In this document: positions 24,560 through 33,238 of the stretch, piece by piece
Layout of the letters: every line of letters begins with the position of its first letter
How positions within the stretch are numbered: the stretch's first letter is position 1
Source of the DNA: Mycobacterium kansasii ATCC 12478
GTDB taxonomy: Bacteria > Actinomycetota > Actinomycetes > Mycobacteriales > Mycobacteriaceae
DNA: 64,000 nt
NCBI RefSeq assembly: GCF_000157895.3
Contig: NC_022663.1
Span: 1,364,001-1,428,000, forward strand
Direction of reading: 5' to 3'
Program-made: the position numbers and the translations under genes
Notes under the pieces: model-generated
What the model saw: the letters and a program-made list of their open reading frames with translations, nothing else
Told to the model about the DNA's origin: nothing
Database searches by the model: none

Positions 24560-24973
24560 TCAGTACTGCTCGACGATATGGACAGGCTCTTCGGTGACGG
24601 CACCGGCGACGATGCGATAGCTACGTAGCTCACAACGCTCGGCATCACGGGTGGACACCAGCACATAATGCGCCTCGGGTTCCGCGGCCAGGCTGACATC
24701 CGTGCGGCTCGGGTAAGCCTCGGTCGCCGTATGCGAGTGATAGATGACGACCGGCACTTCGTTCGCGCTTTCCATGGATCGCCACACCTGGAGTTGCTCG
24801 CCGGAATCGAAACGGTAGAACGTCGGCGAGCGCTCCGCATTGGTCATCGGGATATGGCGCTGGGGACGGTCGGAACCCTCCGGCCCCGCCAGCAGCCCAC
24901 AGGCTTCGTCTGGGTGATCGCGGCGCGCATGCGCGAGCATCGCATCGACCAGGTCGGCACGAATCACCAGCAC
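24560..24973 (-). CDS. mec: CysO-cysteine peptidase (JAMM/MPN+ protease)
   Basis: This 137-residue Zn-dependent hydrolase releases cysteine from the CysO-cysteine adduct. The JAMM motif is complete: a Glu in DEACGLLAG, then YHSHTATEAYPSRTD with HxH, Ser and Asp zinc-site residues (about residues 75-90). The start is the GTG at 24973 (VLVIRADLVDAML), immediately after the stop of the upstream peptidase gene. It is the Rv1334 orthologue. Confidence 0.94.
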   Translation of the reverse strand: MLVIRADLVDAMLAHARRDHPDEACGLLAGPEGSDRPQRHIPMTNAERSPTFYRFDSGEQLQVWRSMESANEVPVVIYHSHTATEAYPSRTDVSLAAEPEAHYVLVSTRDAERCELRSYRIVAGAVTEEPVHIVEQY

Positions 24974-24974
24974 C

Positions 24975-26024
24975 TCAGCCGTTCCCTTCCGCACGCGTTC
25001 CGAATGCTCCGGGCAACATGGCGCGGTAGCTCGGTATTCCGGCCACGGGCGCGGCGGCGATGACACCAGCCAAGACCGCTCGGGCCAGGCAATCGCCGGC
25101 GGCCGCTCCCACCGCGCTGACCAGCCCCGTCTCCGGTGAGAGAGCCGCGGGTAACCCGGGGTCCGGCGGCACCTCGACCGCACCGGTGGCCAGCGCGAAG
25201 ACGGTATCGCCGTCCAGCGGCGTGTGGGCCGGCCGGATCGAGCGGGCCAGCCCGTCGTGAGCCGCGATCGCGACGCGCCGGCACGCCGCCGGACTCAGCA
25301 CCGCGTCCGTCGCGACCACCCCAATGGTGGTGTTCATGGGGCTCGCCTCCGTCGGCAGCTGTGCTAACGCCTCGGCCTGCTCGGCGGGTGGTTTGGTCAG
25401 CTCGAACTCGTCGATCAGCTCCGCCATCCACGGCAGGCCGGTCGCCGGATCGACGACGTTGCCCACCGAGTTCACCACGACGACCGCGCCGACGGTCACG
25501 CCGGACGGCAGCGTGATGGACGCTGTGCCGACGCCGCCCTTCAGGAGGCCGGCGCGTGCGCCCACGCCCGCGCCCACGGTCCCGGTGGCGACATCGGTCC
25601 CCGCGGCGTCACAGGCCAGATAGCCGAAGTCAGCTCCCGGCCGGCAATTCCAGCCCCCGACCGGCAGGTCGAAGATCACCGCGGCCGGGACAATGGGCAC
25701 CACCCCGGCGCCCCCCATACCGACAGTGACACCGCGTTGATGTTCCTCGAGCCAGCGCATGACACCGTCGGCGGCGGCCAGGCCATAGGCGCTGCCGCCG
25801 GCGAGCAGCACCGCGTCCACGAAGCGGACACTGTTGACCGGATCCAGCAGGTCGGTCTCGCGGGTTCCGGGCGCACCTCCGCGGCAATCGACCGCAGCGA
25901 CCGTTCCGGGTGGCGGCAGCACAACGGTGACGCCGCACGCCCAGCCGGCACCGAGGGACGCATCGGGATCAAGCCGCTGGTAGTGGCCGACGCGGATACC
26001 GCCGACGTCGGTGATGGCGTTCAT
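24975..26024 (-). CDS. P1-family (S58) N-terminal-nucleophile hydrolase
   Basis: A 349-residue protein of the DmpA/NylC-type peptidase family, starting NAITDVGGIRVGHYQRLDPD and containing GGAPGTRETDLLDP, LLAGGSAYGLAAADGVM and a VGAGVGARAGLLKGGVGTAS block. Members self-cleave to alpha and beta chains and act on N-terminal D/L-amino-acyl bonds or on amide oligomers. It is the Rv1333 orthologue, and its substrate is unknown. It sits in the clpS-Rv1332-Rv1333-mec-cysO-cysM operon, with the stop directly before the mec start. Confidence 0.9.
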   Translation of the reverse strand: MNAITDVGGIRVGHYQRLDPDASLGAGWACGVTVVLPPPGTVAAVDCRGGAPGTRETDLLDPVNSVRFVDAVLLAGGSAYGLAAADGVMRWLEEHQRGVTVGMGGAGVVPIVPAAVIFDLPVGGWNCRPGADFGYLACDAAGTDVATGTVGAGVGARAGLLKGGVGTASITLPSGVTVGAVVVVNSVGNVVDPATGLPWMAELIDEFELTKPPAEQAEALAQLPTEASPMNTTIGVVATDAVLSPAACRRVAIAAHDGLARSIRPAHTPLDGDTVFALATGAVEVPPDPGLPAALSPETGLVSAVGAAAGDCLARAVLAGVIAAAPVAGIPSYRAMLPGAFGTRAEGNG

Positions 26025-26040
26025 CCGGCTGCCGTCGCGG

Positions 26041-26628
26041 TCATCCGGCGGGTTTACCCATCAGCACCAGGACGAGGTACTCCTGCAGAACTGTCAGCCA
26101 TTGGTAGACGTCGTAATGCGCCGCCATGGGATGGTCAGCCGGCAGCCGCTCAGGCCCCTGCGGGCCGACGTTGAGCAGCACTCCAAGAGTCAGCCGCAAG
26201 TCGTTGACGGCGGCAACCCAGGCGTTGGCATCGGACTCGGTCAGCTCGAACCGACCGCCGTTTTCCGGGACCGTCTGCAGCAACTGCTGTGCCGCACCGC
26301 GTTTGGCGTCGATGATGGCCGGCTCATGCAAACTGCGAAGGGCGGCGTTGAGCGTCTCGGAGGCATCGAGGGTCATCGGGTCGCCCGGATCCAGCTTGTA
26401 GAAATCCGGCAGCAGCCGACGCAGCGTCGGGTCACCCGGACGATCGGAGTGGCCGGTCTTTATGCCGGTAATCTCTTCGAGTTCGTCTGTCGGAGTAGTC
26501 GATTCGCGTTCATCGAACAGCCCGACCATCGCGCCGACCAGATTCTTGAGCAGGGCTGCCTCGTGGGGAGCCAAGGCGGATCGAAAACGGGGGCCGTTGC
26601 GGGTTTCGACGCGCTTCCATTTGCGCAC
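26041..26628 (-). CDS. DUF2017 protein (Rv1332 family)
   Basis: A 195-residue mostly helical protein with no membrane segment or signal. The blocks LAPHEAALLKNLVGAMVGLF, RRLLPDFYKLDPGDP and AWVAAVNDLRLTLGVLL are the DUF2017 signature. It always accompanies clpS in actinobacteria, here 24 nt downstream, which suggests a link to ClpS-dependent protein turnover, but no activity is established. It is the Rv1332 orthologue. Confidence 0.9.
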   Translation of the reverse strand: MRKWKRVETRNGPRFRSALAPHEAALLKNLVGAMVGLFDERESTTPTDELEEITGIKTGHSDRPGDPTLRRLLPDFYKLDPGDPMTLDASETLNAALRSLHEPAIIDAKRGAAQQLLQTVPENGGRFELTESDANAWVAAVNDLRLTLGVLLNVGPQGPERLPADHPMAAHYDVYQWLTVLQEYLVLVLMGKPAG

Positions 26629-26652
26629 GCTGGATCCGGATACCCTCGAAGC

Positions 26653-26964
26653 TCACCGGTCCTGCTGCATCGTCGCCCACAATCCGGCGGCGTGCAGTTT
26701 GGACACGTCGACCTCCATGGCCTCCCGGCTACCGGCCGAGACCACTGCCTTTCCCTCGTTGTGCACCTGCAGCATCAGCTTGGTGGCATGCGGCTCGCTG
26801 TAGCCGAACAACTTCTGGAACACATACGTCACATAGCTCATCAAGTTGACCGGATCGTCCCAGACGACGGTCACCCACGGACTGGCCGTCACATCGACCG
26901 GCGCGGATTCGCGTTGCCCGGTCGATCCGGGCTTGGCGGGCGCTGATGCAGCAACCATAGCCAT
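26653..26964 (-). CDS. clpS: ATP-dependent Clp protease adaptor ClpS
   Basis: This 103-residue adaptor delivers N-degron substrates to ClpC1/ClpP. The core contains VVWDDPVNLMSYVTYVFQKL (N-degron pocket with the conserved DD and N), the HATKLMLQVHNEGKAVVSAG helix-strand and the C-terminal GLWATMQQDR. A frame opens five codons earlier, but MAMVAASAPAKPG matches the family start. It diverges from pncB1 with about 60 bp between the starts. Confidence 0.94.
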   Translation of the reverse strand: MAMVAASAPAKPGSTGQRESAPVDVTASPWVTVVWDDPVNLMSYVTYVFQKLFGYSEPHATKLMLQVHNEGKAVVSAGSREAMEVDVSKLHAAGLWATMQQDR

Positions 26965-27024
26965 AGGATAGCGAGCCACTGCGGTGGATACCGAGACCCC
27001 GACGCCAACCGATACGGTTGCGGG

Positions 27025-28335
27025 GTGAATGACTCGGCCTCCGCTGGGCTCCTGACCGACAAGTACGAGCTGACCATGCTGGCGGCCGCGCTGCGCGACG
27101 GCACAGCCAATCGCCGGACCACGTGGGAAGTCTTCGCCCGCCGGCTTCCCCCCGGCCGGAGGTACGGGGTGGTGGCCGGAACCGGTCGACTGCTGGAGCT
27201 GTTGCCGCAGTTCAGGTTCGACAACGACGCGTGCGAGTTGCTGGCCCGATTCCTCGACACCCAGACCCTGGATTACCTCCGGGATTTTCGCTTCTGCGGT
27301 GATATTGACGGCTACGCCGAAGGCGAACTGTACTTTCCTGGTTCCCCGGTTCTGTCATTGCACGGCAGTTTCGCCGAATGCGTGCTGCTGGAAACGGTGG
27401 TGCTGTCGATCTTCAACCACGACACGGCGATCGCATCGGCGGCAGCGCGGATGGTCAGCGCCGCCGGAGACCGCCCGCTGATCGAAATGGGCTCACGCCG
27501 GACGCATGAGCGCGCCGCCGTCGCCGCCGCCCGGGCCGCGTACGTCGCGGGCTTTTCGGGCTCGTCCAACCTGGAAGCCCAGCGGCGATACGGGATACCG
27601 ACCGAAGGCACCGCCGCCCACGCGTTCACCATGCTTCACGCCCGCCGGGACGGCCCACCGGAAGTGGCCGAGTTAGCCGCATTCCGCGCGCAGGTCGAGG
27701 CGTTGGGCGCGGACACGACGCTGCTCGTGGACACCTATGACGTGACGATGGGCATCGCCAATGCTGTCGCGGCCGCCGGTACCGGGCTCGGTGCGGTCCG
27801 CATCGACTCCGGCGAGTTGGGCGTGCTGGCACGGCAAGCGCGCGATCAGCTCGACCGACTCGGCGCCCACCAGACCCGCATCATGCTCTCGGGCGACCTC
27901 GACGAGTTCTCCATCGCCGCGCTGCGCGCCGAGCCGGTCGACAGCTACGGCGTCGGCACGTCGCTGGTCACCGGTTCGGGTGCACCCACCGCGAGCATGG
28001 TCTACAAACTGGTCGAGGTCGACGGCATCCCGGTGCAAAAACGCAGCAGCCACAAGGAGTCCCGCGGCGGCCGCAAAGAAGCCCTGCGGCTGTCGAAGCC
28101 CACCGGCACCATCACCGAGGAGATCGTGCATCCGGCTGGGCGCCCGCCGGCCACCACCGAGCCGCACCGACTGTTGACCACGCCGCTGGTTCGCGGCGGG
28201 GACGTGGTCGCCGATACGGGTACCGCTGCGCTTGCGGCGGCACGCAAGCTCGTCGCATCCGGGTTGGGCAGCTTGCCTTGGGAGGGACTGAAATTGGCGC
28301 CCGGCGAACCGGCCATCCCGACGCAGACGATCTGA
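27025..28335 (+). CDS. pncB1: Nicotinate phosphoribosyltransferase
   Basis: A 436-residue NAD-salvage enzyme converting nicotinate and PRPP to nicotinate mononucleotide. Visible blocks are LLTDKYELTMLAAALRDG at the N-terminus, EMGSRRTHERAAVAAA (about residue 157) with the phosphohistidine-region His, LLVDTYDVTMGIANA (about 235), RIDSGELGVLARQAR (about 258) and YGVGTSLVTGSGAP (about 312, phosphate binding). It starts with GTG and is the Rv1330c orthologue. dinG follows 34 nt later on the same strand. Confidence 0.95.
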   Translation: MNDSASAGLLTDKYELTMLAAALRDGTANRRTTWEVFARRLPPGRRYGVVAGTGRLLELLPQFRFDNDACELLARFLDTQTLDYLRDFRFCGDIDGYAEGELYFPGSPVLSLHGSFAECVLLETVVLSIFNHDTAIASAAARMVSAAGDRPLIEMGSRRTHERAAVAAARAAYVAGFSGSSNLEAQRRYGIPTEGTAAHAFTMLHARRDGPPEVAELAAFRAQVEALGADTTLLVDTYDVTMGIANAVAAAGTGLGAVRIDSGELGVLARQARDQLDRLGAHQTRIMLSGDLDEFSIAALRAEPVDSYGVGTSLVTGSGAPTASMVYKLVEVDGIPVQKRSSHKESRGGRKEALRLSKPTGTITEEIVHPAGRPPATTEPHRLLTTPLVRGGDVVADTGTAALAAARKLVASGLGSLPWEGLKLAPGEPAIPTQTI

Positions 28336-28369
28336 CAAGGGATCTGACAAGGAGCACGCCACGCCTGGG

Positions 28370-30343
28370 TTGTCCGTTCAAGAGCTGCTGGCCGTCGCCG
28401 TGGCCGCGCTGGGTGGCAGCGAACGCCGCGGCCAGCTGGAAATGGCCAACGCCGTCGAGCAGGCTTTCACGACCGGCCAGCACCTCGTCGTCCAGGCCGG
28501 CACCGGCACCGGGAAGTCGCTGGCGTACCTGGTTCCGGCGATTGTCCGTGCGGTCGGCGACGACGGGCCCGTCGTGGTGTCTACCGCAACGATCGCCCTG
28601 CAGCGGCAACTCGTCGATCGCGACCTACCCCGCTTAGCCGATGCGCTCGCCACCGCACTGCCCCGCCGGCCGCAGTTCGCGTTGCTGAAGGGGCGGGGAA
28701 ACTACCTGTGTCTCAACAAGGTTCATAACGGCAGCGCAACCAGTGACCCGGCCGGGGAGCCGCAGGAGGAGCTCTTCAACCCCATGGCCGTCACCGCCCT
28801 GGGCCGCGACGTGCAACGCCTCACCGAATGGGCGGCTACGACCGACTCCGGGGACCGCGACGACCTCAAGCCCGGCGTGGCTGACCGGTCGTGGTCGCAG
28901 GTCAGCGTCTCCGCACGGGAATGCATCGGCGTGGCCCGATGCCCGTTTGGCTCCCAGTGCTTCTCCGAACGGGCCCGCGCCAGGGCGGGCGCGGCCGACA
29001 TCGTCGTCACCAATCATGCGCTGCTGGCCGTGGACGCCGTTGCCGAATCCTCGGTGCTGCCGGAGCACCGGCTGCTGGTGGTCGACGAGGCGCATGAGTT
29101 GGCCGACCGGGTGACCTCGGTGGCAACCGCTGAGCTGACGTCGGCGACACTCGGTGTGGCGGCGCGGCGGATCGCGCGGTTGGTCGGCCCCGAAGTGCTC
29201 GAGCGGTTGGAAGCGGCATCGGCGACGTTGTCCTCGGCGATCCACGACGCGTCACCCGGACGCATCGATTACCTCGACGACGAGTTGGCGACATACCTGA
29301 CGGCGCTACGCGACGCAGCCGGCGCAGCCCGATCGGCGATCGACAGCAGCAGCGACGCGAAAGCGGCATCCGCCAGGGCCGAAGCCGCGGCGGCCCTGAC
29401 CGACATCTGCGATACCGCATCGCGAATCCTGACGTCCTTCACCCCCGCCATTCCCGAGCGCACCGACGTCGTCTGGCTCGACCACGAGGAGAACCGCGGT
29501 TCGCCGCGCAGCGTGCTGCGGGTGGCCCCGCTGTCGGTCGCCGACCTGCTCGCCCGCCAGGTGTTCGACCGCTCGACGGCGGTGCTGACCTCTGCGACGC
29601 TGACGATCGGCGGCACCTTCGACGCGATGGCGGCGGCCTGGGGCCTGACGTCAGACCCGCCTTCGGATACCGGCTGGCGCGGGCTGGACGTGGGATCGCC
29701 GTTCCAGCACGCGAAGTCGGGAATTCTCTACGTGGCGGCCCATCTTCCGTCGCCCGGGCGGGACGGCACCGGATCGGCCGAGCAGCTGACCGAAATCGCC
29801 GAACTCATCACCGCGGCCGGCGGGCGCACCCTTGGCCTGTTCTCCTCGATGCGCGCGGCGCGAGCAGCAGCCGAAGCCATGCGCGACCGGCTTTCCACAC
29901 CGGTGTTGTGCCAGGGCGACGACACCACCTCCGCGCTGGTCGAACAGTTCAGCGCCGACCCTGCCACCTCGCTGTTCGGCACGCTGTCGTTATGGCAGGG
30001 CGTCGACGTTCCCGGACCCTCGCTGTCGTTGGTCCTGATCGACCGCATCCCGTTTCCGCGCCCGGACGACCCACTGCTGAGCGCGCGCCAGCGCGCGGTG
30101 GCGGCTCGCGGCGGCAACGGTTTCATGACGGTCGCCGCCAACCATGCGGCGCTGCTGCTGGCGCAGGGCGCGGGCCGGCTGTTGCGCCGGGTCACGGACC
30201 GTGGTGTGGTGGCGGTGCTGGACTCGCGCATGGTGACCGCACGCTACGGGGACTACCTGCGAGCCTCGCTGCCCCCGTTCTGGCAGACCACCAGCGCCAC
30301 GCAGGTCCGCGCGGCACTGCAACGACTGTCGGCCGCCGGCTGA
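28370..30343 (+). CDS. dinG: ATP-dependent DNA helicase DinG (XPD-like, Fe-S)
   Basis: This 657-residue superfamily 2 helicase has Walker A AGTGTGKSLAYL (about residue 42), a four-Cys iron-sulfur domain (Cys in NYLCLNK, ARECIGVARCPFGSQCF), the DEAH box VVDEAHELADR (about 241) and motif VI in QGAGRLLRR near the end. It unwinds 5'-tailed DNA, forks and G-quadruplexes. The start is a TTG matching SVQELLAVAVAALGG of the family. It is the Rv1329c orthologue, and its stop abuts the stop of convergent glgP with no gap. Confidence 0.94.
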   Translation: MSVQELLAVAVAALGGSERRGQLEMANAVEQAFTTGQHLVVQAGTGTGKSLAYLVPAIVRAVGDDGPVVVSTATIALQRQLVDRDLPRLADALATALPRRPQFALLKGRGNYLCLNKVHNGSATSDPAGEPQEELFNPMAVTALGRDVQRLTEWAATTDSGDRDDLKPGVADRSWSQVSVSARECIGVARCPFGSQCFSERARARAGAADIVVTNHALLAVDAVAESSVLPEHRLLVVDEAHELADRVTSVATAELTSATLGVAARRIARLVGPEVLERLEAASATLSSAIHDASPGRIDYLDDELATYLTALRDAAGAARSAIDSSSDAKAASARAEAAAALTDICDTASRILTSFTPAIPERTDVVWLDHEENRGSPRSVLRVAPLSVADLLARQVFDRSTAVLTSATLTIGGTFDAMAAAWGLTSDPPSDTGWRGLDVGSPFQHAKSGILYVAAHLPSPGRDGTGSAEQLTEIAELITAAGGRTLGLFSSMRAARAAAEAMRDRLSTPVLCQGDDTTSALVEQFSADPATSLFGTLSLWQGVDVPGPSLSLVLIDRIPFPRPDDPLLSARQRAVAARGGNGFMTVAANHAALLLAQGAGRLLRRVTDRGVVAVLDSRMVTARYGDYLRASLPPFWQTTSATQVRAALQRLSAAG

Positions 30344-32992
30344 TCAGCCCCCGGCCAAGGTGACCAGCCCGAGCTCGTTGCCGTCGGCGAGCATCGGATG
30401 GCGCGGCAGCACGCGCACGGTGTACCCGACGGACCCCGCCAGCGGCAGCGGCGTAGTCGTCGAGAAGATGTGGCTGACGCCGTCAGTGCCGGTATGCGCC
30501 ATATCGACGGTGGTCGGGTCCAGCAGCACGTCGCCGGTGTCGACCCTGCCCAGCACCGCTTGCACGGTCACCTCGTCGGGTTGCAGTCCGGCCAGCTGCA
30601 CGATTGCGGTCAAGGTCAGCTTGGAGCCCAGCAGCGGAGTGTCGGGCAGCCCGGCGCTGTCCACGTCGGTGATCTCGATTTGCGGCCACGCTGCTGCGGC
30701 CCGCCGCCGGTAGGCGGCCAGCTCGCGGGCCCCGCCGAACTCGGTGCCGTCGTCGGCGACACCGATGGTCTTGCGCCACGAATGCGCCGCCGGCGCGTAG
30801 TAGTGCTCGACGTAGTCGCGCACCATGCGGGAAGCCAGCACTTTGGGCCCCAGCGTCTGCAGGGTGTGGCGCACCATCTCCATCCATCGCGGGGGAACGC
30901 CGCGTTCGTCGCGCTCGTAGAACTTCGGTGCCACCGCCTGTTCCAGCAGGTTGTACAGCCCACTGGACTCGAGGTCATCGCGTCGTTCCGGATCGGCCAC
31001 GCCGTCGGCAGACGCTATCTCCCAGCCGTTTTCGCCGTCGTACCATTCGTCCCACCACCCGTCGCGGATGGACAGGTTCAGCCCCCCGTTGAGCGCACTC
31101 TTCATCCCTGAGGTTCCACACGCCTCCAACGGCCGCAACGGGTTGTTCAGCCACACGTCGCAACCCCAGTACAACAACCGGGCCATGGACATGTCGTAGT
31201 TGGGCAGGAAGGCGATGCGGTGGCGCACCTGCGGCCGGTCGGCGAAGCGCACCACCTGCTGGATGAGCGCCTTTCCCCCGTCGTCGGCCGGATGGGACTT
31301 GCCCGCAACGATCAGCTGTATCGGCCGTTCCGGGTCGAGCAGCAGCTTCTCGAGTCGATCCGGATCACGCAGCATCAGGGTCAGCCGCTTGTATGTCGGA
31401 ACCCGGCGGGCGAACCCGATGGTCAACACATCCGGATCGAAAGCCGTTGCAATCCAACCCAATTCAGCTTCAGAGGCACCGCGTTCCAGCCATGACTGAC
31501 GCAACCGCGCCCGAACGTCCGCAACCAGCAACGAGCGCAGCTGAGACCGGATCCACCACAGATGGCCGGCATCCACCTGCTGCAACCGCAGCCAGACGGC
31601 CGGCTCGGCGAAGGAGTCCGAACCGGCCAATTCGCGGCCCAGTTGCAGCCATTGCGGCGCGGCCCAGCTGCGGGCGTGCACCCCGTTGGTGATCGACCCG
31701 ATCGGTACTTCGTCTGGGTCGAATCCGGGCCACAGCTCGTTGAACATGGCCCGGCTGACCCTGCCGTGCAGCAGCGAGACACCGTTAGCACGCTGCGCCA
31801 GCCGCAGACCCATGTGGGCCATGTTGAACTTGGTGGGATCGTCCTCGGCGCCCAGCGCGAGGATCCGATCGGTCGGCACCCCCGGCAGCAGCCTCGCCTC
31901 GTCATCGCCGAAGTAACGCTGCACCATGTCCACCGGGAACCGGTCGATACCGGCTGGCACCGGAGTGTGCGTGGTGAACACCGTGCTGGACCGCACCACC
32001 GTCAGCGCGGTATCGAAGTCCAATCCCGAATCTGTGATGAGTTCCCGGATGCGTTCGGCTCCCAGGAACCCGGCGTGACCCTCGTTCATGTGGTAAACCT
32101 CGGGGGACGGCAACCCCTGGATGGCGGTGAACGCGCGGATTGCCCGTATCCCACCGATGCCGGCCAAGATCTCCTGCTTGATCCGGTGTTCCTGGTCACC
32201 CCCGTAAAGGCGGTCGGTCACGCTGCGCAGCTCGTGCTCGTTTTCCGGGATGTCGGAATCCAACAGCAGCAGCGGAACCCGGCCCACCTGTGCGACCCAG
32301 ATCCGCGCCCGCAGTTGCGCGGAATCCGGCAGCGCCAGCTCGACCAGCACCGGATCACCACTGGAATGGGTGAGCAGGCGCAACGGCAACCCGTGCGGAT
32401 CCAACGACGGATAGGTCTCCTGCTGCCAGCCGTCAGCGGTCAGGGACTGCCGAAAGTATCCCGACCGGTAGTAGAGACCGACCGCGATCAGCGGCAATCC
32501 CAGATCCGATGCGGCCTTGAGGTGATCTCCCGCCAGGATCCCAAGGCCGCCGGAGTAATTGGGCAGCACCTCGGCAATGCCGAATTCCATCGAGAAATAC
32601 GCGATGCTGGCGGGCAGCGTCAGCCCGGACGCAGCCGCGGTGCCCGCCTGCTCTTGTTGCTGATACCCCTGCTCTTGTTGTTGATACCCCTGCTCTTGTT
32701 GCTGATACCACAGTGGACGGCTCAGGTAGTCGTTGAGGTCGGCCGCCTGCTCGTCGAGGCGGCGCAGGAATTCCTCGTCGAGGGCCAACTCGTCCAGGCG
32801 TGCCGGTTTGACCGCACCCAGCACCGCCACCGGGTCGTTGCCGCAGCTTGCCCACAATGCCGGGTCGATGCTGGCGAACAGGTCCTGCGTGGCCTTTTCC
32901 CAGGACCACCGCAGGTTGGTCGACAACTGGTCCAGCGCGGCAAGACGGTCGGGCAAATGAGCACGGACGGTAAACCGGCGGAGGGCTTTCAC
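30344..32992 (-). CDS. glgP: Glycogen/maltodextrin phosphorylase (GT35)
   Basis: This 882-residue alpha-glucan phosphorylase releases glucose 1-phosphate. Signatures are EFGIAEVLPNYSGGLGILAG (about residue 133), FHxNEGHAGF-like YHMNEGHAGFLG, and the PLP-site Lys region EACGTSGMKSALNGGLN (about 625), which belongs to the short Thermotoga/actinobacterial subgroup. The N-terminal DUF3417 domain is present. Between WYQQQEQ and the catalytic core lies a low-complexity insertion of three YQQQEQG units that I do not recall from M. tuberculosis GlgP. It is the Rv1328c orthologue, divergent from glgE. Confidence 0.94.
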   Translation of the reverse strand: MKALRRFTVRAHLPDRLAALDQLSTNLRWSWEKATQDLFASIDPALWASCGNDPVAVLGAVKPARLDELALDEEFLRRLDEQAADLNDYLSRPLWYQQQEQGYQQQEQGYQQQEQAGTAAASGLTLPASIAYFSMEFGIAEVLPNYSGGLGILAGDHLKAASDLGLPLIAVGLYYRSGYFRQSLTADGWQQETYPSLDPHGLPLRLLTHSSGDPVLVELALPDSAQLRARIWVAQVGRVPLLLLDSDIPENEHELRSVTDRLYGGDQEHRIKQEILAGIGGIRAIRAFTAIQGLPSPEVYHMNEGHAGFLGAERIRELITDSGLDFDTALTVVRSSTVFTTHTPVPAGIDRFPVDMVQRYFGDDEARLLPGVPTDRILALGAEDDPTKFNMAHMGLRLAQRANGVSLLHGRVSRAMFNELWPGFDPDEVPIGSITNGVHARSWAAPQWLQLGRELAGSDSFAEPAVWLRLQQVDAGHLWWIRSQLRSLLVADVRARLRQSWLERGASEAELGWIATAFDPDVLTIGFARRVPTYKRLTLMLRDPDRLEKLLLDPERPIQLIVAGKSHPADDGGKALIQQVVRFADRPQVRHRIAFLPNYDMSMARLLYWGCDVWLNNPLRPLEACGTSGMKSALNGGLNLSIRDGWWDEWYDGENGWEIASADGVADPERRDDLESSGLYNLLEQAVAPKFYERDERGVPPRWMEMVRHTLQTLGPKVLASRMVRDYVEHYYAPAAHSWRKTIGVADDGTEFGGARELAAYRRRAAAAWPQIEITDVDSAGLPDTPLLGSKLTLTAIVQLAGLQPDEVTVQAVLGRVDTGDVLLDPTTVDMAHTGTDGVSHIFSTTTPLPLAGSVGYTVRVLPRHPMLADGNELGLVTLAGG
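32647..32709. repeat. Three-copy 21-bp in-frame tandem repeat in glgP
   Basis: Units at 32647-32667, 32668-32688 and 32689-32709 are identical except for one C/T difference in the middle copy. Each encodes YQQQEQG. As 21 bp is seven codons, copy-number changes would keep the frame. The near-identity points to recent expansion. Confidence 0.95.
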
Positions 32993-33238
32993 GCGTCTTT
33001 ACCTTACTGAGGATTCCGCCCGGCGCAGGGCACTCGGCGACAGGTTGGGCCCCGCCGGTGTGGCCGGACACTAGGGTGGGTATGGGGCGCTAAGACGAGC
33101 AGACAACGACACACGATGGACACCCCGGCGACACCGCTGTTGCTCGTCCCCGGGGTGACGAGCCCGGGAACGGGCGGCATGGGCCGAACTCGGGTTCCCC
33201 GCCTGCGTGGGCGAGCCACGAACAGAACGGAGTGATTG

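Noticed and set aside
32647..32709. Short CRISPR-like array
   Set aside because: Repeats are head-to-tail without spacers and in frame with glgP, so it is a coding tandem repeat.
33173..33238. glgE as a nonsense-mutated pseudogene
   Set aside because: The TGA lies before a well-placed GTG start; all catalytic motifs and length are intact.
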